Source: Bacteroides faecium
GTDB lineage: Bacteria; Bacteroidota; Bacteroidia; Bacteroidales; Bacteroidaceae
Length of the DNA: 64,000 nt
NCBI RefSeq assembly: GCF_012113595.1
Contig: NZ_CP050831.1
Span: 2,542,001-2,606,000 of the forward strand
Reading direction: 5' to 3'
In this document: positions 10,078-19,662 of the stretch, piece after piece
How the letters are laid out: each line of letters starts with the position of its first letter
Numbering within the stretch: the first letter of the stretch is position 1
The notes under the pieces: model-generated
Database searches by the model: none
What the model was told of the DNA's origin: nothing
The model's input: only the letters and a program-made list of their open reading frames with translations
Made by a program: the position numbers and the translations under genes

Positions 10078-10515
10078 ATAGATGGCGTAAGGTGGTATAA
10101 TAAAAAAGAGAGTATCCGTCTCCGTAACTCTCTTATGTGCTGTTTGGCTATTTTTTTGAGGCTAAATCTGAGATTTCTGTCCCCTTTTCTTTCTGTTTCT
10201 TTCCTGCTCTTTCTTTCCTGTTTCAGGTATGTCTTTTTAGAACATTTGAAATAGAGTTCTTATGTGAATTGTGATAGAGGTGCTTTCCACTGTTCTTATT
10301 TACGATTATGTATTTTCCTCAATTTATCAGATTTTAGTCCAAACTTCCTTGTTATGGAATGGAAAGTTATGGTCATTAATTGTAGACAAATAACTATATA
10401 TTAATATCATTAATCAGTAATGCTTTATATTATATCCCATTTTAACATGAAGAAAGATTATAAATAGACAATGGTTTCATGGAATCGTTTAATTTAACAG
10501 CAAATATTAAATTAA

Positions 10516-10552
10516 AAAGAGCGTAGCTCAAAAAAATCTCTCTACGCTCTTT
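10516..10552. terminator. Bidirectional intrinsic terminator
   Basis: Perfect 11-bp stem AAAGAGCGTAG / CTACGCTCTTT with a 15-base loop, A-run on one side and T-run on the other. It ends the leftward CBASS-side transcription unit just past the 45-residue gene. The stretch 10255-10515 to its left is AT-rich and shows no credible gene. Confidence 0.8.
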
Positions 10553-10563
10553 GTTTGTACCGT

Positions 10564-10701
10564 TTATTTTCTCTTTCCACTTTTTTCTCTTTGAGAAAGT
10601 GCGCTTCCTGCAGCGGTTTTGCCTATAACACTTGTCCGACCGTCTCTTAATACTTTTGAAGCGTCGCTAGCAGCGGCTTTACCAGTAATTTTTTTAGCCA
10701 T
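10564..10701 (-). CDS. Small basic protein (45 residues)
   Basis: Short ORF starting MAKKITGKAAASDASKVL, Lys/Ala/Ser rich, with the segments KVLRDGRTS and KTAAGSALSQ and a basic tail GKRK. I recall small proteins of this general type (ASKVL...AAGSALSQ) being conserved in diverse bacteria near accessory genes, but no function is known to me. It is followed at once by a strong terminator, which makes it the last gene of the leftward unit that begins with CBASS. A purine-rich run (TAAGGTAATGG) precedes the start. Confidence 0.55.
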   Translation of the reverse strand: MAKKITGKAAASDASKVLRDGRTSVIGKTAAGSALSQREKSGKRK

Positions 10702-10794
10702 TACCTTAAAGTTATATTTCCAATCCGAACAATGCAGGTGGATTGATTCCTGTTGTTTTTTTCTTATATAGCAGGTTTTAGACCATACTTAATG

Positions 10795-11079
10795 TTAAAA
10801 CAATGCAGCCCAGCTAGGTATTTTCTTGGCTAATTTAATCGCCGAAGTACCTAAACTTTTTATTTTCGATATAAGTTGGGCTTGTGACAAATTATCTTCG
10901 GAGGCTTTCTCTACAACTTCAACTAATGCTTGATAAGTTTGCATACTATTTGATGCGGGTACAATTGCATTAATTTCCTCCTTTGATAACCCTTTTAACT
11001 GTTTTAGTTCAGCACTATACATACCGTTAAATACTGCATCTGCATTGGCAAATGATTCTGAAAATCTGTTTGTTTTCAT
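10795..11079 (-). CDS. Hypothetical 94-residue protein
   Basis: Not recognised. It is predicted to be mostly helical and soluble, with segments such as LKQLKGLSKEEINAIV and LSQAQLISKIKSLGTS. Its start overlaps the stop of the upstream lipoprotein gene by 4 bases, so the two are translationally coupled. Position directly behind the CBASS genes and in the same direction suggests an accessory role, but this is only contextual. Confidence 0.6.
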   Translation of the reverse strand: MKTNRFSESFANADAVFNGMYSAELKQLKGLSKEEINAIVPASNSMQTYQALVEVVEKASEDNLSQAQLISKIKSLGTSAIKLAKKIPSWAALF

Positions 11080-11789
11080 TTTATTGTTTTATTAGTTAAT
11101 TCTTTGATTTTATTTACTATATCTTCGATTTGCTGTTGAGCTTCGTCGCTTTTAATGTTGATCTTTTCCCCCTTTTCAAGAATCATATCTATAAAACCCG
11201 ATAACTCGACCAATTGATTGGTAACTGTAGTATCCAAACCATTAAGCCCGACAAAGGAAAGCGCTTCGTTTTGGCTTTCTTTGACCTTGCGAACCGATAC
11301 AAGGTAAGCAGTGAGAGTTGTATTGGCGTATATCGTGTTTTGATAGGATTGGTCTATTGCACTCAATATTTCTCTTTCTTGCTGTAGTATCGGAGAAAGT
11401 AACTCAGCTTTTTTCGCATTTATTTGCTGATTTGCTGCCTCTTGAAATTCCAACATAACATTCAAGGCTTCTTCAGTCTCATCTTTACCACCTTTTTTTC
11501 CGGCATTTTCTATAATTCCATATATTGACGATTCGCCTCTTTTATGCTTATTTAGCTCTACTTCTAAAACATGATGAATGATGAACGGAGCATACACATC
11601 GTCGATGAAAGTATTTATGTTAAGCTTTATTCCGTTATAATACAGTTGTACCATATTACGATGAGAATCATGCAAAATTTGCAAATCCGAACCTATAGTT
11701 TTCGACAGGGTTACGGTTTCTTTAGGTATTGAGGCACACGACACCAACAATAACGCAGAAAAAATAACGACTAAAATTTTATTATTCAT
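11076..11789 (-). CDS. Predicted lipoprotein of the CBASS neighbourhood
   Basis: A 237-residue protein with a lipoprotein signal peptide (ILVVIFSALLLVSC, lipobox L-V-S-C at about residue 18), followed by a largely helical, coiled-coil-like body rich in Glu/Gln/Lys. It starts about 25 bases after the E2-like gene and overlaps the 94-residue gene downstream. I do not recognise the family. It might anchor a small complex at the membrane. Envelope lipoproteins are not standard CBASS components, so this pairing deserves comparison with other loci. Confidence 0.65.
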   Translation of the reverse strand: MNNKILVVIFSALLLVSCASIPKETVTLSKTIGSDLQILHDSHRNMVQLYYNGIKLNINTFIDDVYAPFIIHHVLEVELNKHKRGESSIYGIIENAGKKGGKDETEEALNVMLEFQEAANQQINAKKAELLSPILQQEREILSAIDQSYQNTIYANTTLTAYLVSVRKVKESQNEALSFVGLNGLDTTVTNQLVELSGFIDMILEKGEKINIKSDEAQQQIEDIVNKIKELTNKTIK

Positions 11790-11814
11790 ATTTTCTGTAG
11801 TTTAAATTATCCTT

Positions 11815-12222
11815 TTAATGTATTCCACCACCATGCCAAATACCTGTAGCAACCCAAATTTCATAATGAAGTAGCCATTCACTTGTCCAAGGAATAATTG
11901 TATCTGCAATAAATTGGGTCTCATCCCATTCTTTTGCCCTTTTATAATATATACACAAGTGTTGCTTTTCTGTGTTATACACATGTTTAAGTCTCGTTTC
12001 CCCTTTGGCTAATGTCAAAGGCTTTGGGTCTAAAACATAGACATTAGGATGCTTTTCCCGTTGGTAAACAACTTTAATCAGATATTTGGGGCTTAAGCAG
12101 GTTGGTTGTATTTGGCCTTTCCAAACAAGAGTATTTAACCTGATCGAATATTTAGAATCAGGGAAGTAGGACTGAAGCCTAAGAGCTTGTATCATTAGTG
12201 AAATTTCTTGTTTTTTAATCAT
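11815..12222 (-). CDS. CBASS E2-like protein (type II-short)
   Basis: A 135-residue protein ending in the signature PW-x2-EWL-x2-YE-x-W-x2-TG-x-W-x-GGGIH, typical of the E2-like proteins of CBASS operons. Cys90 in QHLCIYY is the likely catalytic cysteine; Cys42 is the alternative. There is no E1 or JAB-peptidase gene, which matches the short type II CBASS layout with a lone E2. That protein is thought to act on the CD-NTase C-terminus. The start at 12222 is chosen because ATGATTAA overlaps the CD-NTase stop. Confidence 0.8.
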   Translation of the reverse strand: MIKKQEISLMIQALRLQSYFPDSKYSIRLNTLVWKGQIQPTCLSPKYLIKVVYQREKHPNVYVLDPKPLTLAKGETRLKHVYNTEKQHLCIYYKRAKEWDETQFIADTIIPWTSEWLLHYEIWVATGIWHGGGIH

Positions 12223-13441
12223 TACCATGAAAATTATGTGCAGCAGCGGTGACACTACCAACTGTACTAAGAATCCCTGTACCTGTTGCCATTTTTAATA
12301 CCCCATTTTCCCGAAGATTAAAATTTTTCCTGCCCAATTCTGAAAAAACTTTCGTTACAATTTTTTCTCCAAATGGTTTTCCCATAGATTCAGAAATATT
12401 ATGCAATCCCCGTTGTTGAACTATAGCTTGAATATCTTGTTCAACCTGGTCGAGCCACTTATAAAAGTTCTTTTCTCGCTGCGGATGTTCTACCCATTTG
12501 TCAGCAAAGTTTTCTTCGGGATTTACCGGATTTGGAATCCATTTAATAGTTCTGCCTACGCTTGAATCATAGCGATTCTCAATATAATTCCTCATATTGG
12601 TAATCACATTCGTCAATGCATCTATGATAGACGTTTCTTTGTTGTATGCCCTAGAAGCTAAAGTTGTGATAATAATGGATATAGGTTTATCTTCATCCCC
12701 GTTAAACATTATATCCCGATGTCGTTTCAGGATTTGAATAACCCGTTGAAGCGGTAACTTCTCTTTATTATATTTTGGAACAGGACTTACAGCTTCCGCC
12801 AACATTATGGATTTACGTAATGAGAAAACATTAGCTGCATTGAAAAACCATCTACCATAACCGAAGGGGTTGCTTTTCATCCAGTTTTCAGCAATCGTAT
12901 CAGTATAATAGTTGTTTTGTTTATTATCTGTTATACGTATTGCCAATGATTCGTAATCTTTCTCCAATACAGTATCCGAAAAGGCTTTTTCAAGTACAAT
13001 ATTATATCCACTACAAACAAGGCTCGGAAGTATATCCATATGATAATTGGCACTATCAGAATACATCAATGTCCAACATCTTCGCCCTTCCCCGTCAAGC
13101 ATATTTTTGTAAGTTTCGTTTGCTTTAAGTCGATTTCCGACCACTTGTTTGAGATGATATTGTGTCCACCGTGGATTTTTGCCTGTCAGTTCACACACTA
13201 AGTCAATATCCAAATCGTCATCTTCACAAATGGGTTTGATCATTGTTCCAAGCATGAATGAACCTTGCGGGCGAACGACTGGTTTATATGGAGCAAGCGA
13301 TGATTCGGGTTTTGCCAACCATTCGCCTACTGCACCATAACTACTAACTGCGGTGTTATATTGGGTTTCTGTGATGTCCAATGTTTCACCGAGTGTTTCT
13401 AAAATTTCACCGAATTGTTTTTTTTCTTCTTGTGTTAGCAT
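12215..13441 (-). CDS. CBASS CD-NTase (cGAS/DncV-like cyclic nucleotide synthase)
   Basis: A 408-residue SMODS-type nucleotidyltransferase. The catalytic signature is visible: GSF at residues 60-62 followed by the acidic DLDID with the D78-x-D80 pair, and a third acidic residue candidate in YHMDILPS. It should make a cyclic oligonucleotide second messenger on phage infection. The C-terminus ends AHNFHGND, resembling the Gly-containing tails that E2 proteins conjugate in type II CBASS. It lies between the HNH-SAVED effector gene (6-base gap) and the E2-like gene (8-base overlap). Confidence 0.92.
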   Translation of the reverse strand: MLTQEEKKQFGEILETLGETLDITETQYNTAVSSYGAVGEWLAKPESSLAPYKPVVRPQGSFMLGTMIKPICEDDDLDIDLVCELTGKNPRWTQYHLKQVVGNRLKANETYKNMLDGEGRRCWTLMYSDSANYHMDILPSLVCSGYNIVLEKAFSDTVLEKDYESLAIRITDNKQNNYYTDTIAENWMKSNPFGYGRWFFNAANVFSLRKSIMLAEAVSPVPKYNKEKLPLQRVIQILKRHRDIMFNGDEDKPISIIITTLASRAYNKETSIIDALTNVITNMRNYIENRYDSSVGRTIKWIPNPVNPEENFADKWVEHPQREKNFYKWLDQVEQDIQAIVQQRGLHNISESMGKPFGEKIVTKVFSELGRKNFNLRENGVLKMATGTGILSTVGSVTAAAHNFHGND

Positions 13442-13447
13442 ATCTGT

Positions 13448-14569
13448 TTATTTTATTGTTATTGTTTTATAAAAATCGTTTTTTAACTTATTCGCATCAT
13501 AGATTGCCATAGGCATATCAACTTTGGGCATCCACACTCTACCCAATTCAACAGATGCGGATACTGGCATAGCTGGAAAAATGTGTAATTCCGTACAACC
13601 ATGATGAAATTTGATTTTGTCAAAAGCACTTCTGACCGTACGACGAAATTCAGATAATAATGTTTCTGTTTTTAAGAAATCATTGTTGGGTGTACCACTT
13701 ATTGTGATTTCCCATATACTTGTATTTTCTCCAAGAGCTTTTTGTATTCTATCATGTGTCACTGTTGCACTTAAACTAAATACGAGTACGGGAATTTTCG
13801 TTTTATTAGCAGGTTCATGTAGAACATACTCTATATTATTGGATACCGACTGCCACTTCCACGTAGAAGGTTCCCTATGTTTTTGATATACTTTTACATC
13901 ATTCAAATCATTCAATAAAACTCCCAATTTTATAAGTAGTGGCTGCGGTGCGAGTGCAAATACAGAATAATGGTCAGCATTTCCTTGCATCAATCGTGGC
14001 TTTATTTGTAGCTTAAACTGTTCATAAAGATTAGCTTCTTCCATCATCCAATAAGTGTCAGTATCATCCGTAAACGGCACATTCTTCATTCTTAATTCTA
14101 TAGCATTATCGCTTGCTGGATAATAATCATATAATAATGCTTCACATGCTGATTGGTAAGATAAGGGAGAGTTGTTAATTCCTATGTTCGCTCCATATAA
14201 AATTATTTCACTGGACATATTTGGAGCTATGTCCGTTATTCGTCTAATACGTTCTTCATGTTGCCGCTTCATCTCAAGAAGGCACGGTTCGGTATATGTA
14301 ATTTCATCCTCATCTACCATTCTGTGATGTGTATCACAAAGTAACATTAAGTTGTTGATGTCATTTGCTAATAACTTAGAACGTTTTATATCGCCTCGTG
14401 GCCCGGTGGGTTCATCACCAACGATATGGGCGATATAGGCACTATTACACTTTTTGTTAGTCAGAATATCCGTATGCAAAACCTTGTTACATCCTATATA
14501 TTCACATCTTCCCGCAGATACCGCCCAAAGAAGATTTTTATTCTTTGAAGAAATACTTGTTACACTCAT
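13448..14569 (-). CDS. cap5: Cap5-like HNH-SAVED nuclease effector
   Basis: A 373-residue CBASS effector. The N-terminal HNH nuclease shows zinc and catalytic motifs: C22-x4-C27, AHIVGDE (His48), and LLCDTHHRMVD (Cys78, His81, His82). The C-terminal half fits a SAVED domain, which binds the cyclic nucleotide and activates DNA degradation; LVFSLSATV is a typical core strand. It is the first gene of the leftward operon, followed by the CD-NTase and E2-like genes. All three together define a CBASS system. Confidence 0.9.
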   Translation of the reverse strand: MSVTSISSKNKNLLWAVSAGRCEYIGCNKVLHTDILTNKKCNSAYIAHIVGDEPTGPRGDIKRSKLLANDINNLMLLCDTHHRMVDEDEITYTEPCLLEMKRQHEERIRRITDIAPNMSSEIILYGANIGINNSPLSYQSACEALLYDYYPASDNAIELRMKNVPFTDDTDTYWMMEEANLYEQFKLQIKPRLMQGNADHYSVFALAPQPLLIKLGVLLNDLNDVKVYQKHREPSTWKWQSVSNNIEYVLHEPANKTKIPVLVFSLSATVTHDRIQKALGENTSIWEITISGTPNNDFLKTETLLSEFRRTVRSAFDKIKFHHGCTELHIFPAMPVSASVELGRVWMPKVDMPMAIYDANKLKNDFYKTITIK

Positions 14570-14774
14570 TCTGTATCTATTTTTATTTATATATATTATT
14601 AAAAGACAATATACTGGCGAGTGAAGCTTTCTTATAATATCAAATGTTAAAATTCAAATATCTTCGACATACTTCCTCTCTTATAGTAACATATGCTACA
14701 TTTTTGATTAATTTTGCCAACAAATGGCAATTTTTTTATTTTAAATAGCATATCAAATTAGAAAATATAAATTA
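14570..14774. promoter_or_regulatory. Divergent intergenic region with an inverted repeat
   Basis: A 205-base AT-rich region between the CBASS operon (left) and the sigma-like/ImmA operon (right), so it must hold promoters for both. At 14714-14730 there is an inverted repeat TTGCCA-ACAAA-TGGCAA followed by a T-run. It could be an operator of a shared regulator or a terminator-like hairpin. No clear -33/-7 pair was assigned. Confidence 0.45.
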
Positions 14775-15293
14775 ATGACTGTTGAAGAGGCTATATTATC
14801 CCATGATATGGAAGATATTATAAATAGGATGATCCTATATGCAAAAGAAAAAATCAAGTTGTTAGACATCAAAAACTTGCAAGGGAAAGAACCTTTCGAT
14901 TTTGTGCAAGATATTTTGTGTAAGTCGCTTGAAAGTAAACGAAATTGGGATGAAACCAAATGTAGTTTTGTTGAATTCTTATTCGGTTGTTTGAAAAGTG
15001 AGATTAGTAATTTCTATTCATCCAAACAGATATTTCATCAAGACATTCCAGATAACCTTTCAGAAAAAAATGAAAGTGTAGATGAAGAAATTCAAGAAAT
15101 CACCAAAGTATTAAAACAAGAGGGAGCAGATGATGATGAAATTATTTTGTTTACATATTGGGTGGATGGTATTTGTAAACCAACTGCTATTTCTGAAGAC
15201 CTCGGAGTTGAAGTAAAAGAGATTTTAAATATTACGAAACGGCTAAAAAGACGGTTATTGAAAGTTCAACCAAAAGTAAGACAACTCATATGA
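14775..15293 (+). CDS. RNA polymerase sigma-factor-like protein
   Basis: A 172-residue soluble protein. The N-terminal half resembles sigma-70 region 2 (KSEISNFYSSKQ after a helical core), and the C-terminal half resembles region 4, with a helix-turn-helix-like segment around CKPTAISEDLGVEVKEILNITKRLKRRL. It is the first gene of a three-gene operon with a 4-base overlap to the next gene, divergent from CBASS. It may be an ECF-like sigma factor controlling its own operon and perhaps CBASS (inference). Confidence 0.55.
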   Translation: MTVEEAILSHDMEDIINRMILYAKEKIKLLDIKNLQGKEPFDFVQDILCKSLESKRNWDETKCSFVEFLFGCLKSEISNFYSSKQIFHQDIPDNLSEKNESVDEEIQEITKVLKQEGADDDEIILFTYWVDGICKPTAISEDLGVEVKEILNITKRLKRRLLKVQPKVRQLI

Positions 15294-15700
15294 ATACAAC
15301 TGTAAATCAAAAAATAGAAGATGCTTTACTTGAATTTTATTTAGAAGCAGACAAAGATACAATTAATGAAATCTTACAAGAAGACATTAATGATATTGAG
15401 GCCTACAAAAAAAAGAGAAATAAACTTCTTTTTATGATTAATGCAAAAGCAAAAAAACAAGCAAATGACGCATTGATCGAGAGGGTTATAAATTATTTTG
15501 AAGATGCAATTCAAAAAAACACTGCAAAACCAATTGCCTATCTTAAGCAATTGATGTCTGAAAATCAATCATTAGCACTATATCATAATTTTGAAAAACT
15601 CTCAAAAGAAGATATTCAGGCAATTATTAAAGATAAAAATCTAATTGACATTATAGAACAAATAGAAAAAGATGGCGCAGAAGAACAATCCACAATATGA
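15290..15700 (+). CDS. Hypothetical 136-residue protein, possible sigma partner
   Basis: Not recognised. Highly charged, helical and soluble, with Lys- and Glu-rich stretches. It overlaps the sigma-like gene by 4 bases and the ImmA/IrrE metallopeptidase gene by 29 bases. In analogous modules the protein next to an ImmA/IrrE peptidase is often its substrate, either a repressor or an anti-sigma factor. That role is only an inference here. Confidence 0.6.
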   Translation: MNTTVNQKIEDALLEFYLEADKDTINEILQEDINDIEAYKKKRNKLLFMINAKAKKQANDALIERVINYFEDAIQKNTAKPIAYLKQLMSENQSLALYHNFEKLSKEDIQAIIKDKNLIDIIEQIEKDGAEEQSTI

Positions 15701-16472
15701 AGCTCGGAATTTGTTAGATAAATTAGGATTAGATGATATTATAGATATCCCAATATCTGATTTTGTATCTGGGATAGACCTTATTTATATGGAGGAGCCT
15801 CTTGGTAACTGTGATGGCAAAATTATTTTTGGGAACAAAAAAACGATTGTGAAAGTTGATTCTCAAATTAAATTTGAGCAAAGAAAGAGATTTGTTGCTG
15901 CTCATGAGATAGGACATTCCATCATGCATCAGAATATGACTCTTTCTAACGATGTGTTCTCTAATTTTAATCTATTTAAAAATGTTGAAGCACATCTAAA
16001 AGGTGGACAACAAGAATTAGAAGCTAATTTATTTGCGAGTGAATTATTAATGCCAACTAAACTCTTTAAGGAAGATGCTAAAGGTAAATTTTCTCCATTA
16101 TTAATAAAACAACTTTCTGAAAAGTTCAATTCCAGTTTAACAGCTACTGCTTTTAAATATATGGAGATGAATTTACACCCAATTTGCCTTATTCTAACAG
16201 AGAAAGGACGGGTCAAATATTGGAAAAAATCGAAAGATTTACACGTTTTTGTAAAAGAATGTACTAGGCTCCCTCCACCAAGTGATTCTGTTGCAATGGA
16301 ATACTTACAGCAAGATTATCAATTTATATATAAATTCGAAGAAAAAGCTCAACGGATAAGTAAATCAACATGGTTTGATTTAAAATCGTATGATGAAGAT
16401 ACTGATTTTTATGAATATTGCATTCCGACAAAAACTCATCAAACAGTTTTGAGTATTATTTGGGAAGACTAA
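15672..16472 (+). CDS. ImmA/IrrE family zinc metallopeptidase
   Basis: A 266-residue protein with the zinc signature HEIGHSIMHQ (His78, Glu79, His82) and the downstream ELEANLFASELLMP segment that carries the third ligand. Both are characteristic of ImmA/IrrE (peptidase M78) proteins. Family members cleave repressors in response to DNA damage or other stress. In some CBASS loci a CapH repressor and an ImmA-like CapP peptidase control expression. Here the peptidase is paired with a sigma-like protein and is divergent from CBASS, suggesting an analogous but different control module. Confidence 0.85.
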   Translation: MAQKNNPQYEARNLLDKLGLDDIIDIPISDFVSGIDLIYMEEPLGNCDGKIIFGNKKTIVKVDSQIKFEQRKRFVAAHEIGHSIMHQNMTLSNDVFSNFNLFKNVEAHLKGGQQELEANLFASELLMPTKLFKEDAKGKFSPLLIKQLSEKFNSSLTATAFKYMEMNLHPICLILTEKGRVKYWKKSKDLHVFVKECTRLPPPSDSVAMEYLQQDYQFIYKFEEKAQRISKSTWFDLKSYDEDTDFYEYCIPTKTHQTVLSIIWED

Positions 16473-16665
16473 TTTATAAATCATGACTCAAAGGTATGAA
16501 TTGCCATTTTTGTTTTTAAGAAATTGGTAATTTCTCATGCCTGTATTCCAAAATATATATAAACCGATCTCAGTTACAAGTGTCCAATGTCTTTAATATT
16601 TGTAATTAATTCGTTAGTCGATTTTACTCATATTTTGAATTATTAGTTATATATTATTCTGATAT

Positions 16666-16811
16666 TTATTTAAAGACTTTCAACCAATCTAATAGATTGT
16701 TGTTTTCAATCCATATTGGAGATTCCTTACTAATAACGTCAATGTAGGTATCTTCTATTGTTTCCTGTTTTTGTTTTAAACCGGCTCTTGTATAGATATC
16801 AGCTGGCACAA
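16666..16811 (-). pseudogene. C-terminal gene fragment in the intergenic region
   Basis: On the minus strand a reading frame of about 48 codons runs from an in-frame stop to a TAA at 16666. It has coding-like composition, for example YTRAGLKQKQETIEDTY and WIENNNLLDWLKVFK at the end. No start codon or upstream partner is present, so it is probably the remnant of a deleted gene. The rest of 16473-17049 is AT-rich and shows no further gene. Confidence 0.35.
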
Positions 16812-17015
16812 ATTAGTAGCCTAAACTTTATATAATTTAGAATTTTACATAATCCGTACTATCTGGATTTGAATATTGGATGAGTGGTGTTTTTTTGTGC
16901 AACCAGCCATTTTTTAAGTTGTGATTTATTCATTTTGTATTGTTGTTAATTTATTATGAACAATGTTAAGTGCAAATATAAATCAGTTCTGTTGCTATAA
17001 CTTATGTTATATATG

Positions 17016-17023
17016 TAACTTTG
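17016..17023 (+). promoter_or_regulatory. Possible Bacteroides -7 element
   Basis: TAACTTTG matches the Bacteroides primary sigma factor -7 consensus TAnnTTTG, 27 bases upstream of the 109-residue gene. The -33 TTTG is not clearly present (a weak TTG lies about 22 bases upstream), so this is tentative. Confidence 0.35.
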
Positions 17024-17049
17024 TGAATTAATTCATTAATATATAAGCT

Positions 17050-17379
17050 ATGAAATTTGATGCGATAAATTATCCTAACGGGAAAATAGAAATTCCTCCT
17101 TTCATTGAAGAAGAAGGTACGTTTGATGTTATACTTATTGAAAAGATGTGGGGCAAAAAGACAAACCTTATATGTGTCTTTCAAAAAGAAGACGGAACAA
17201 TGTTTAGTACAACTGCATGGAGAAGAAGGTTCGATAACCATTCGGAACATTACTCTCCAAGAAAATCAGATATAGAATTTGCAGATGAGCTGAAAAGAAC
17301 TATGTGGAGATGTTCGTTTCAATACAGCTCCAATGGAAAATATATTAATTGGATGACTGCTGAACCGTTATTAGGATAA
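17050..17379 (+). CDS. Hypothetical 109-residue protein
   Basis: Not recognised. A small soluble protein with beta-rich composition and several Trp residues, all encoded by TGG, ending in TAA. It stands alone between the ImmA gene and the convergent mobC gene, with a candidate -7 element upstream. No TGA occurs inside. It may be an ICE accessory gene. Confidence 0.55.
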   Translation: MKFDAINYPNGKIEIPPFIEEEGTFDVILIEKMWGKKTNLICVFQKEDGTMFSTTAWRRRFDNHSEHYSPRKSDIEFADELKRTMWRCSFQYSSNGKYINWMTAEPLLG

Positions 17380-17448
17380 AAAACAAATATATGTAACAAG
17401 TACCTTTTAAACACAAAAAGTAGTTACGACCACTAATGATATGATAAG

Positions 17449-17484
17449 AGCATGGTAGGCAAGGTCGAATTTGGCTACCATGCT
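17449..17484. terminator. Intrinsic terminator after mobC
   Basis: A 10-bp stem, AGCATGGTAG / CTACCATGCT, with a 16-base loop. It lies downstream of mobC and of the convergent small gene. A short minus-strand frame across this region (17407-17619) overlaps mobC and is not supported as a gene. Confidence 0.65.
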
Positions 17485-17599
17485 TTTATCCTTTTCTGAA
17501 AACGGCTCTTTACGGCAATCTGTGGAAGTGAAGCCTGCATAGCTTCTGGGATTGATGTAATGTGCCATAGGAAACAACTTGTTAGAACTCCGTTCAGGA

Positions 17600-19624
17600 T
17601 TAAGACTGCTCTCCTTCATTACCGCCTAACAGATGTTTGAGTTCCGGGTCATTCTCAATGCGTATCAATTCATTCTCCACAAGTTCCACAATATCCTGCT
17701 TGATTTGTCGGTAATTTGCTCGTATCTGCTCTTCCATTGTATCATTGCCGTTCTCGTCCAGAAAGCTGCTGATTTCAGGAATGGGCTGATAAGCCGCCGT
17801 CTCCTTCTGTACCGCTTCATTATCCACTACTATCTGCGCATGGAAAATTTTCTGCTCTATTGTCTCACCGAAATTATCTGCTACTGCACCGACAAACATT
17901 CCTTGCGAAAGTGTGCTGATTTTGCTGGCAGGTATCAGGCTGTCCAGTTGGGTGCTGATCGAAGTGGACGTATCGTTACGGTTGATGCTCATGGATTCCC
18001 GTTTTTGAAGAATTTTCCCGAACCTTTCCGACAATGTTTTGGCGGTTTCACCTACCACTTGACCGCTGAAAACATTACCAACAGTTGACATGATTACGGC
18101 GGCCTCCTTGTCTCCGTAATCGCGCTTTAACTGGCTGAAGTCCTGAAAGCCTAACACAACCGCCACTTTATTACTTCGTGCCGTAGCAATCAGATTATCC
18201 AAACCTTTAAAGAAAATTGTGGGTAACTCGTCGATAATCACACAGCTTTTAAGCTGTTTCTTCTTATTTATCAGTTTAACGATTCTCGAATTATAGAGTC
18301 CCAACGCTGCCCCATAGATGGAAATTCTATCGGGATTGTTGCCCACACATAACACTTTCGGTTCCTTCGGATTGTTAATATCCAGCGTAAAGTCACTGCC
18401 GGACATGACCCAGTAGAGTTGGGGACTTATCAGCCTGGACAACGGGATTTTGGCAGATGCAATCTGGCCCATCAGCTGTTCGGCAGCTCCCCCTTTCCAT
18501 GCGTCAACGAACGGACTCAAATAATTCTCCAAATCAGGATAGCTTGTTAGAATGGTGAATACGTCTTCATACCTTTTATTAAGCAATTCAATGGCATGTG
18601 GGAACGTGCAATACTTGCCGTTTTCATACAATTTCAAAAACCATATAATGGCAGTGAACAGGACGATTGGAGATTCCACAAAGAAGTCTCCCTGCTTCTG
18701 CACCCAGCTTTTATTGAGATTAAGCATGATTGTGTAACTCGATTCGTAAGCATCGGAAATATCCGTCATCAGTTCCGGTGCCAACGGGTTACAACGGTGG
18801 CTTTTTCTTGGATTATCGAAATTTATTACATAAAATTTAGGCGGAACCTTGTAACGGTGCCGATACTTGATCAGATGGTTATAGGCGATAATGGATAAAT
18901 CATCAAACTTGAAGTCATATATGTAAAGTGCATAGGCTTTCTCGATAGTCTGTTTAATGAACTGATTGACAATCGCATAGGATTTCCCGCTACCGGGAGT
19001 TCCAAGTATCATTGTCGCACGAAAAATATTTACTAAATTAATGAACCCATTATACATTTTTCCCTTAAACCAGAATTTCGTGCGCAGGTTAACGGAATAT
19101 TCATTTTCCATTAATTTTGTCTCTTGCAAAAAAGACTCGTTTTCCGTATTGAAAACGTCTTCAAGCAGATTGTTTTTGAGCAAACGACTTATCCATAAAC
19201 CGGACGCCAGCAGACAGAAGAAACCTCCGGTCAGTGTCGTGGTATAAAGTACGGCACAGACACCGGATGAAGCATTGACGGACAGCAGCCACCAGTTGAA
19301 GAAAAACAACAGGGTGCCTGATATGGCCGCAATGATAATCCGCCTTCATGTGATTTCATGTTTCTTCACTCCTTTGTTGCCCATGCAGGACAGACCGAGG
19401 AAAAGGACACAAAACAGCTTTGTGTAAAGCAAGGATGAAAACAGTCCGGTGGTACGTTGGAAATTGGATAGTATCTTATTTACTATATCGAGTGTTCAGC
19501 CCATCTCGTAAAGCCAGCCGTAACAAAACCAATAAATGTGTATCGCCAAAAATAAAAAACTGATGGCCCGCATAAAGTCCGTGACTTTGGCAAGACCTCT
19601 TAAATCATCTTCATTCTGCATCAT
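17600..19624 (-). CDS. mobC: MobC/TraG-type coupling protein (VirD4-like), two in-frame TGA
   Basis: Type IV coupling protein that brings the relaxase-bound DNA to the transfer channel. The full frame from 19624 (MMQNEDDLRGLAKV) is 674 residues including two TGA codons: codon 43 (19498-19496, YEMG-[TGA]-TLDIVNKI) and codon 93 (19348-19346, HEIT-[TGA]-RRIIIAA). Both positions are where I expect Trp in the CTnDOT MobC family. N-terminal membrane segments (FLFLAIHIYWFCYGW, FFFNWWLL) precede the ATPase domain with Walker A GTPGSGKSYA and Walker B-like CVIIDELP. Many other Trp codons are normal TGG. Read with TGA as stop, the ATPase part would start at about 19309 and lack the first membrane region. 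Confidence 0.85.
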
Positions 19625-19662
19625 TGTAACTATTAAAATTAAACTTCTTGTTCTATACCTTA

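Noticed and set aside
10024..10254. Plus-strand reading frame of 76 codons
   Set aside because: Low-complexity Leu/Phe/Ser translation, contains the CGCCAA motif on the opposite strand, no ribosome-binding site or relatives recognised.
17407..17619. Minus-strand reading frame of 70 codons downstream of mobC
   Set aside because: It overlaps the mobC end in another frame, spans the terminator hairpin and resembles no known protein.
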